DNA from: an uncultured Bifidobacterium sp.
Lineage (GTDB): Bacteria > Actinomycetota > Actinomycetes > Actinomycetales > Bifidobacteriaceae
NCBI GenBank assembly: GCA_937874315.1
Contig: CALNAE010000173.1
Location: forward strand, 1 to 7,416
DNA: 7,416 nt
Direction: 5' to 3'
Positions 1 through 4,837 of this stretch are shown piece by piece (positions within the stretch are counted from its first letter, which is position 1; every line of letters starts with the position of its first letter). A model generated the notes under the pieces. The model was not told the DNA's origin, made no database searches, and worked only from the letters and a program-made list of their open reading frames with translations. Both the position numbers and the translations under genes were made by a program.

Positions 1-39
1 ATTGCCAGTCAATTGCCAGTCAATGGATTGCCGGTGAAT
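1..39. repeat. 11-bp tandem direct repeat upstream of the kdp operon (candidate regulator site)
   Basis: The unit ATTGCCAGTCA occurs at 1-11 and again, without mismatch, at 12-22. The period continues to position 24. A third related copy, ATTGCCGGTGAAT, lies at 27-39 and matches the first 13 bases of the pattern at 11 of 13 positions. Eleven bases is about one helical turn. Response regulators of the OmpR/PhoB family, to which KdpE belongs, usually bind direct repeats with this spacing. A KdpE operator is therefore an inference from spacing and position. The sequence does not resemble the AT-rich E. coli KdpE site. The repeat touches the window edge, so more copies may lie upstream. Confidence 0.6.
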
Positions 40-93
40 GAGAATGAATTCGCCCTGAGACTGTGCAGATGTCCATAGGAAAGGAAGTGGATC
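40..93 (+). promoter_or_regulatory. Leader and ribosome binding site before the first small gene
   Basis: This short non-coding stretch leads to a strong Shine-Dalgarno sequence, AAAGGAAG, at 80-87, whose core AGGA (82-85) lies 8 bases before the ATG at 94. It supports real translation of the 27-codon peptide. I could not identify a convincing -35/-10 pair. TTGCCA at 2-7 and 13-18 is -35-like but has no good -10 partner at 16-18 bases. The transcription start may lie here or upstream of the window. Confidence 0.5.
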
Positions 94-177
94 ATGCTCG
101 ATCTCATTGTCGTCATTGCAACGATATTGATCTTCATCGGACTTGATGTGTTGACGAGGGCGGTGGACGGATTATGA
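94..177 (+). CDS. Small single-span membrane peptide upstream of kdpF (27 aa)
   Basis: The frame encodes 27 residues, starting MLDLIVVIATILIFIGLD and ending LTRAVDGL. Residues 3-18 form one strongly hydrophobic stretch suited to a membrane span, followed by a short tail with Arg and Asp. The start is supported by a strong Shine-Dalgarno site at 80-87. The stop TGA (175-177) overlaps the kdpF ATG (174-176) as ATGA, the usual arrangement for translational coupling. It is therefore probably made with the Kdp complex, either as an extra small subunit or as a leader whose translation sets kdpF expression. It is not KdpF, because the next frame carries the KdpF-like ending. From memory, similar tiny hydrophobic frames precede kdpF in other actinobacteria, but I cannot verify this. 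No function is assigned. Confidence 0.7.
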   Translation: MLDLIVVIATILIFIGLDVLTRAVDGL

Positions 178-266
178 TCGTCGTTTTCAACGATGTGGCG
201 GGAATTCTGGCGCTACTTGGCCTGGTGTATATGGCCTATTCCCTGATTTGCCCCGAGCGGTTGTGA
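174..266 (+). CDS. kdpF: K+-transporting ATPase subunit KdpF
   Basis: This gene encodes a 30-residue hydrophobic peptide, in line with the 29-30 residues usual for KdpF. It starts MIVVFNDVAGI, has one membrane segment at about residues 9-25, and ends in CPERL, matching the PERF/PEKF-type ending of actinobacterial KdpF. In the pump KdpF lies at the KdpA-KdpB membrane interface and stabilises the KdpFABC complex, much as a bound lipid would. The ATG overlaps the stop of the preceding 27-codon frame. Its own ribosome site is weak (GGTGG at 162-166), which fits coupled translation. The kdpA start follows after 43 non-coding bases. Position directly before kdpA makes the identity secure despite the small size. 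Confidence 0.88.
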   Translation: MIVVFNDVAGILALLGLVYMAYSLICPERL

Positions 267-309
267 TTGCCAAACCGTGGTAGTGGTGTAGTGAAATCGA
301 GAGGTTCTT

Positions 310-1974
310 ATGGTATATGCATATGCGCTTGCGGCGATGGCGCTCGTCCTTGTTCTGCTTGCCGCGATGTACAAACCCTTCGGGGATTACATGGCCTGGG
401 TGTTCACGGCGAGCAAGGACCTGGCGCCGGAACGGTGGCTCTATCGCATCGTCGGGGTTGACCCACGCAGAAACCAGCCCTGGAAAACTTACGTGCGCGC
501 CGTGCTGGCCTTTTCGCTCGTCGGTATGCTTGTCTTGTACGGATCGCAACGGCTGCAGCAATATCTGCCGTACTCCTTGGGGCTCGGCGCGGTCCCTTCG
601 CTGCTTGCGTTCAATACGGCCGCCTCGTTTGTGACCAACACGGACTGGCAGGCCTACTCTCCAGAGGCGACGCTTGGCTATAGCGTCCAGGTGGCGGGGC
701 TGTGCGTGCAGAATTTCGTCTCGGCGGCCGTCGGTCTCAGCGTCGCCATAGTGCTGATACGCGGATTCGCATGGAAACAGCGTATGGAGATCGGTAATTT
801 CTGGGTCGATTTGACCCGTTCGGTTTGTCGTATTCTGCTGCCGATTTCCTTCGTCGGTGCGATTGCGCTGATCGGATTGGGCGTGGTGCAGAATTTCGAT
901 GGCTTCCAGACCATCTCGACCCTGGCGGGCGGCACGCAGCGCATTCCCGGCGGGCCCGTGGCCTCGCAGGAGATCATCAAGGAGCTGGGTACGAACGGCG
1001 GGGGATTCTTCGCCGCCAACTCGGCGCATCCCTTCGAAAACCCCACGATCTGGACGAACCTGTTGGAGATCGTCGCGATGCTGTCGATTCCGGTGTGCCT
1101 GACTCGCACATTCGGACGAATGGTGGGCAACACGCGGCAGGGACTGGTTCTGGCGGCGGTCATGCTATTGCTATGGGCGGGATCGTTCCTCATCTTGATC
1201 GGGTTCGAATCCTTCTCGTCGACCCCGTCCGCCAGTTTGGCCGGCGCGGCCATGGAGGGCAAGGAAACCCGGTTCGGCCTGGTGTGGAGCAGTTTGTTCG
1301 CCACCACGTCGACCGGCACGTCGTCGGGCGCGGTCAATGCTTCGCTCGATTCGTTTTCGGCGCTGGGCGGCATGATGCTCATGCTCAACATGATGCTGGG
1401 AGAGGTGTCGCCTGGTGGCGTCGGCTCGGGGCTGTACGGCATGATCGTGATGGCGGTCGTGGCCGTGTTCATCGCAGGTCTGTTGGTGGGGCGCACCCCG
1501 GAATTCCTCGGTAAGAAGATCGGCCCGAAGCAGATGAAACTAGCTTCGCTCTACTTTCTGGTGATGCCGGTCACCGTGCTGCTGGGAACCGGTCTGACGC
1601 TTGTCGTTCCCGGTGCGATGCGGTCGGGGGAACAGGTCAACCACGGGGCTCATGGCTTCTCCGAGATCATCTACGCGTTCGTATCGGCCGTGAACAACAA
1701 CGGCTCGTCGTTCGCCGGCCTGAACGCGGACACGCCATGGTTCACGGTCTCGCTCGCCGTCGCGGCGATCATCGGTCGCTTCGTGCCGATCATACTGGCC
1801 GCGGCTCTTGCCGGCTCCTTGGCGAACCAGGACGTGGTACCGACCACGGCCGGCACGTTGAGAACGGATAACGGGCTGTTCATATTCTTGGTGATCTTCG
1901 TGATCATCGTCATTTCGGCGCTGACGTTCTTCCCGACCCTGTCTTTGGGACCGTTGGCGGAAGGTTTGGTGTAG
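310..1974 (+). CDS. kdpA: K+-transporting ATPase potassium-binding subunit KdpA
   Basis: KdpA is the channel-like, K+-selective membrane subunit of the KdpFABC pump and is related to the Trk/Ktr/HKT transporter superfamily. The 554-residue length matches the family (E. coli 557). It should have about ten membrane spans, beginning with residues 1-20. All four pore-loop regions are visible: VTNTDWQ at 108-114, GTNGGGFF at 227-234 followed by ANSAHPFENPT, TSTGTSSGAVN at 333-343, and SAVNNNGSSFAG at 459-470. The Gly-rich second loop contains the equivalent of E. coli Gly232, known to determine K+ selectivity. The C-terminus (AGSLANQ, then TAGTLRTDNGLF and LTFFPTLSLGP) is typical. The ATG is preceded by GAGAGG at 299-304, 5 bases away. 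Only 2 bases separate the stop from kdpB. The first loop has Asp112 where most KdpA proteins, as I recall, have Asn. Confidence 0.98.
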   Translation: MVYAYALAAMALVLVLLAAMYKPFGDYMAWVFTASKDLAPERWLYRIVGVDPRRNQPWKTYVRAVLAFSLVGMLVLYGSQRLQQYLPYSLGLGAVPSLLAFNTAASFVTNTDWQAYSPEATLGYSVQVAGLCVQNFVSAAVGLSVAIVLIRGFAWKQRMEIGNFWVDLTRSVCRILLPISFVGAIALIGLGVVQNFDGFQTISTLAGGTQRIPGGPVASQEIIKELGTNGGGFFAANSAHPFENPTIWTNLLEIVAMLSIPVCLTRTFGRMVGNTRQGLVLAAVMLLLWAGSFLILIGFESFSSTPSASLAGAAMEGKETRFGLVWSSLFATTSTGTSSGAVNASLDSFSALGGMMLMLNMMLGEVSPGGVGSGLYGMIVMAVVAVFIAGLLVGRTPEFLGKKIGPKQMKLASLYFLVMPVTVLLGTGLTLVVPGAMRSGEQVNHGAHGFSEIIYAFVSAVNNNGSSFAGLNADTPWFTVSLAVAAIIGRFVPIILAAALAGSLANQDVVPTTAGTLRTDNGLFIFLVIFVIIVISALTFFPTLSLGPLAEGLV

Positions 1975-1976
1975 CT

Positions 1977-4139
1977 ATGTCCGATGCGGTTTCCACTATG
2001 CAGTCCACTCAGCAGTCCACCCCGCAGTCCACCCAACGCCGACCGGCGCGGATGGGACGCATGCTGCTCAGCGCCATGCCGGGCGCGTTCAGAAAATTCG
2101 ACCCGCGGGTGCAGTGGCATAATCCAGTGATGCTCGTCGTATGGACGGGCGCATTGTTCCTCACGGTGCTCGGCATCGTCCAGCTGATCGTTCCGCAGGA
2201 TGCCTCCCTGCGTGGGGGGTCCGGTGCGCCGACATCCTTCACGTGGGTCATCGCCCTATGGCTCTGGATCACCGTCCTGTTCGCCAATATGGCCGAATCG
2301 GTGGCCGAAGGACGCGGGAAGGCGCAGGCCGACGCCTTGCGCAAGACTCGTACGACCACGCCCGCGCGTCGCGTTCATGGCTACGATCGTGACCGTGATC
2401 CCGATGTGCGGATCACGCCGGCCATCGAGATTCCCTCCTCGGAGCTGACGCGTGGGGATGTCGTCATCGTGTCGGCGGGTGAACTCATACCCGGTGACGG
2501 TGACATCATCTCCGGCATCGCATCGGTCGATGAGTCGGCCATCACCGGGGAGTCCGCACCGGTTATCCGTGAATCGGGCGGCGACCGCAGCGCGGTTACC
2601 GGCGGCACCCGCGTGCTGTCCGACCGCATCATCGTACGCATCACGCAGAAGCCCGGCGAAAGCTTCGTCGACAAGATGATCGCATTGGTCGAGGGGGCCG
2701 ATAGACAGAAGACCCCCAATGAGATCGCGCTGGATGTGCTGCTGAGCTCGCTGACGATCATCTTCCTCGTCGTGGTGCTCTGCCTGCAACCCATGTCCGT
2801 CTACCGTCATGCCACGGTGTCGCTCACGGTGCTCGTCGCGCTGTTGGTCTGCCTTATCCCCACGACGATTGGGGCCTTGCTTAGCGCCATCGGCATCGCG
2901 GGCATGGATCGGTTGGTGCAGCGCAACGTGCTGGCGACCTCGGGACGAGCCATCGAGGCGGCCGGCGATGTGACGACGTTGTTGCTCGATAAGACGGGCA
3001 CCATTACCTATGGCAATCGGCAGGCTTCGAGCTTCCATGTTCTGGACGGCATCGAATATCCTGATATGGTCAGGGTCGCAGCACTCAGCTCCCTCGCCGA
3101 CTCCACCCCCGAGGGAAAGTCGATCGTGACGCTGGCCGAATCCGAAGGTCTACGGCCCAGCCCCGTGCCGGGTGCCGTCGACGTGCCGTTCAGCGCGCAG
3201 ACGCGCATGTCCGGGCTGGACATCCCGGGCGGCGAGCGCATACGCAAGGGCGCGGCTTCCGCCATCGAAGCGTGGATCGACGGGGAGGGAGCGAAAATCC
3301 CGCAAGCCGTGCTGGACCATCTGCATGACCGGATCCGCGCCGTCTCCATGGCGGGAGGGACCCCCCTGGTGGTGGCGCAGGAGAAAGTCGGTGGAGATTT
3401 TGTGATTCTCGGCGTTATCGAACTGAAGGATATCGTCAAGCAAGGTCTGCGCGAACGGTTCGCCGATATGCGGCGTATGGGTATTCGCACCGTCATGGTG
3501 ACCGGCGACAATGCGCTGACGGCGAAGGCGATAGCCGCCGAGGCTGGCGTGGACGATTTCATCGCCGAGGCCCGCCCCGAGGACAAGCTCGCCTACATCA
3601 AGGCCGAGCAGGCCAAGGGCCAGTTGGTCGCAATGACGGGAGACGGTACGAACGACGCCCCGGCGCTCGCGCAGTCCGATGTCGGAGTGGCGATGAATTC
3701 AGGCACGTCGGCGGCCAAGGAGGCCGGGAACATGGTCGATCTGGATTCCGACCCGACCAAGCTCATCGACGTGGTGCGCATCGGCAAGCAGCTGCTGATC
3801 ACGCGCGGTGCGTTGACGACCTTCTCGATCGCCAATGACATAGCCAAATACTTCGCCATCATACCCGCCATGTTCATGGATAACTTCCCCGGTCTGGGGA
3901 TGCTCAATGTCATGGGGCTGCATTCGCCGTATTCCGCGGTGCTGTCGGCGGTGATCTTCAATGCGATCATCATCGCCGTGCTGATTCCGTTGGCGCTGAA
4001 GGGCGTGCGATATCGGGCCGAGGGCAGTGGGAAAATCCTGTCTCGCAATCTTCGGCTTTATGGCTTGGGCGGTGTCATCGCGCCGTTCGTCGGCATTTGG
4101 CTCATAGATCTGTTCGTCCGGTTGATTCCGGGATTCTAA
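1977..4139 (+). CDS. kdpB: K+-transporting P-type ATPase catalytic subunit KdpB
   Basis: KdpB is the ATP-hydrolysing subunit of the potassium pump and a type IA P-type ATPase of the inner membrane. The visible motifs in order are: QWHNPVM before the first span at residue 46; TGES of the actuator domain at 190-193; IPTTIG of the M4 helix; DKTGT with the phosphorylated Asp338; PFSAQTRMSGLD and KGA of the nucleotide-binding domain; TGDN at 509-512; and GDGTNDAPA from 555. In M5, Asp621 and Lys624 correspond to the charged pair D583/K586 of E. coli. Ser193 matches E. coli Ser162, whose phosphorylation inhibits the pump at high K+. The 720 residues exceed the 682 of E. coli, mainly through about 16 extra N-terminal residues and about 15 more before the TGES loop. 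The extra N-terminus holds a QST repeat and is probably disordered. A weak ribosome site (GGAAGG, 1959-1964) lies inside kdpA. Met8 (1998) is an alternative start. Confidence 0.98.
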   Translation: MSDAVSTMQSTQQSTPQSTQRRPARMGRMLLSAMPGAFRKFDPRVQWHNPVMLVVWTGALFLTVLGIVQLIVPQDASLRGGSGAPTSFTWVIALWLWITVLFANMAESVAEGRGKAQADALRKTRTTTPARRVHGYDRDRDPDVRITPAIEIPSSELTRGDVVIVSAGELIPGDGDIISGIASVDESAITGESAPVIRESGGDRSAVTGGTRVLSDRIIVRITQKPGESFVDKMIALVEGADRQKTPNEIALDVLLSSLTIIFLVVVLCLQPMSVYRHATVSLTVLVALLVCLIPTTIGALLSAIGIAGMDRLVQRNVLATSGRAIEAAGDVTTLLLDKTGTITYGNRQASSFHVLDGIEYPDMVRVAALSSLADSTPEGKSIVTLAESEGLRPSPVPGAVDVPFSAQTRMSGLDIPGGERIRKGAASAIEAWIDGEGAKIPQAVLDHLHDRIRAVSMAGGTPLVVAQEKVGGDFVILGVIELKDIVKQGLRERFADMRRMGIRTVMVTGDNALTAKAIAAEAGVDDFIAEARPEDKLAYIKAEQAKGQLVAMTGDGTNDAPALAQSDVGVAMNSGTSAAKEAGNMVDLDSDPTKLIDVVRIGKQLLITRGALTTFSIANDIAKYFAIIPAMFMDNFPGLGMLNVMGLHSPYSAVLSAVIFNAIIIAVLIPLALKGVRYRAEGSGKILSRNLRLYGLGGVIAPFVGIWLIDLFVRLIPGF
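2001..2036 (+). repeat. 12-bp tandem repeat encoding QST-rich KdpB N-terminus
   Basis: The core CAGTCCAC recurs three times at 12-base spacing (2001-2008, 2013-2020, 2025-2032), with variable four-base tails. It encodes QSTQ, QSTP and QSTQ near the start of KdpB, before the first membrane span. The period is a multiple of three, so copy-number change would keep the frame. The segment has no counterpart in E. coli KdpB and is probably a flexible cytoplasmic tail. Confidence 0.85.
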
Positions 4140-4152
4140 GCGGGAACGAGAG

Positions 4153-4159
4153 AAAGGGG
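4153..4159 (+). promoter_or_regulatory. Ribosome binding site deciding the kdpC start
   Basis: AAAGGGG lies 7 bases before ATG 4167, an ideal distance. Two in-frame GTG codons at 4161 and 4164 are only 1 and 4 bases from the site and are too close. The ATG is therefore preferred, which removes two residues from the longest reading. Confidence 0.75.
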
Positions 4160-4166
4160 TGTGGTG

Positions 4167-4796
4167 ATGAAATCTGCTATCGCGTTACGGATGCGCAGCG
4201 TGTTCGCTGCGTTCAAGGCCATGGTGGTGCTCACCGTGGTGATCGGCGTCGTATATACGGGTGCCGTGAGTCTTATCGGCCGGTTCGCGTTTCCGGAGCA
4301 GGCCGGCGGGTCGTTGCTCACCGATTCCCGCGGTGTCGTCATCGGTTCCATATACATCGGTCAGTCCTTCACGGATGCTCGGGGCAGGGCGCTGGCGAGA
4401 TATTTCCAATCCCGTCCCTCCGCGACGGCGAATGCCGCGGGAGAAGCCTCGCCATATGATGCGGCTGATTCTTCCGCATCAAACCTTGGGCCGTTCAACG
4501 CCGGACAGGTTGCGCTGATCGGGCAACGGAGGATCGAAGTGGCCAGGCGCGAACATGTTCGCCTGAGCCAGGTCCCCGCCGATGCCGTCACGGCGTCCGG
4601 ATCGGGACTTGATTATCAGATCAGTGTGGCGTATGCCGATATCCAGGTCAACCGGGTGGCCAAGGCGCGTGGTTTGAGCGTGGATACGGTCGACTCGTTC
4701 GTCGCACGATGCACCGCCCATCGTGGTCTGGGCTTCATCGGTGAGGAAGGGGTGAACGTCCTGGAGCTCAATGCGGCGCTTGATCGTTTGGGATAG
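4167..4796 (+). CDS. kdpC: K+-transporting ATPase subunit KdpC
   Basis: KdpC is the single-span accessory subunit of the pump, thought to assist ATP binding by KdpB and to hold the complex together. From ATG 4167 the product has 209 residues, slightly longer than the roughly 190 of E. coli. One membrane helix lies at about 18-38, followed by a soluble domain. Family motifs are GSIYIGQSF (60-68), RYFQSRPSA (78-86), SNLGPFN (105-111), TASGSGLD (142-149), QVNRVAKARGL, and GEEGVNVLELNAALD near the end. The segment normally written SGLDPHIS reads SGLDYQIS (146-153), so both the Pro and the His of the usual motif are replaced. The start follows the kdpB stop by 27 bases, and 41 bases separate its stop from kdpD. 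The GTG at 4161 is a possible, less likely, start. Confidence 0.96.
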   Translation: MKSAIALRMRSVFAAFKAMVVLTVVIGVVYTGAVSLIGRFAFPEQAGGSLLTDSRGVVIGSIYIGQSFTDARGRALARYFQSRPSATANAAGEASPYDAADSSASNLGPFNAGQVALIGQRRIEVARREHVRLSQVPADAVTASGSGLDYQISVAYADIQVNRVAKARGLSVDTVDSFVARCTAHRGLGFIGEEGVNVLELNAALDRLG

Positions 4797-4823
4797 TGTG
4801 GTCGGCGGATGCTGCGCATCGTC

Positions 4824-4831
4824 GGAAAGGA
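4824..4831 (+). promoter_or_regulatory. Ribosome binding site of kdpD
   Basis: GGAAAGGA lies 6 bases before ATG 4838. The only upstream in-frame candidate, GTG 4796, sits on the kdpC stop and lacks a ribosome site. This fixes the KdpD start just before its nucleotide-binding domain, giving a shorter N-terminus than in E. coli. Confidence 0.75.
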
Positions 4832-4837
4832 ATCGAT

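Noticed and set aside
2..18. TTGCCA boxes as a -35 promoter element
   Set aside because: No reasonable -10 hexamer lies 16-18 bases downstream of either TTGCCA. The boxes are better explained as part of the 11-bp repeat.
187..1029. Long minus-strand open frame opposite kdpF and kdpA
   Set aside because: It lies wholly opposite clear kdp genes. Its product is rich in Arg, His, Gln and Gly without recognisable domains, and it has no ribosome site. Such frames are typical shadows in GC-rich DNA.
678..1496. Second long minus-strand frame opposite kdpA
   Set aside because: It is an antisense shadow of kdpA. The product is Pro/Ser/Thr/Arg-rich and low in information, and the plus-strand gene explains the openness.
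825..1514. Plus-strand 229-codon frame overlapping kdpA in another register
   Set aside because: It overlaps kdpA entirely, the translation is His/Arg/Gly-rich without motifs, and the kdpA frame contains conserved pore loops here.
2394..2417. Seven-base inverted repeat CGTGATC / GATCACG in kdpB
   Set aside because: The arms are short, have no T-run and lie in a coding region, which is expected by chance in a window of this size.
2256..3038. Minus-strand frame of 260 codons opposite kdpB
   Set aside because: It is antisense to conserved KdpB motifs including TGES, and its Arg/His/Asp-rich translation has no family features.
4797..4837. Possible terminator or promoter between kdpC and kdpD
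   Set aside because: The 41 bases contain no stable hairpin with a T-tract and no convincing -35/-10 pair. Only the kdpD ribosome site is supported.
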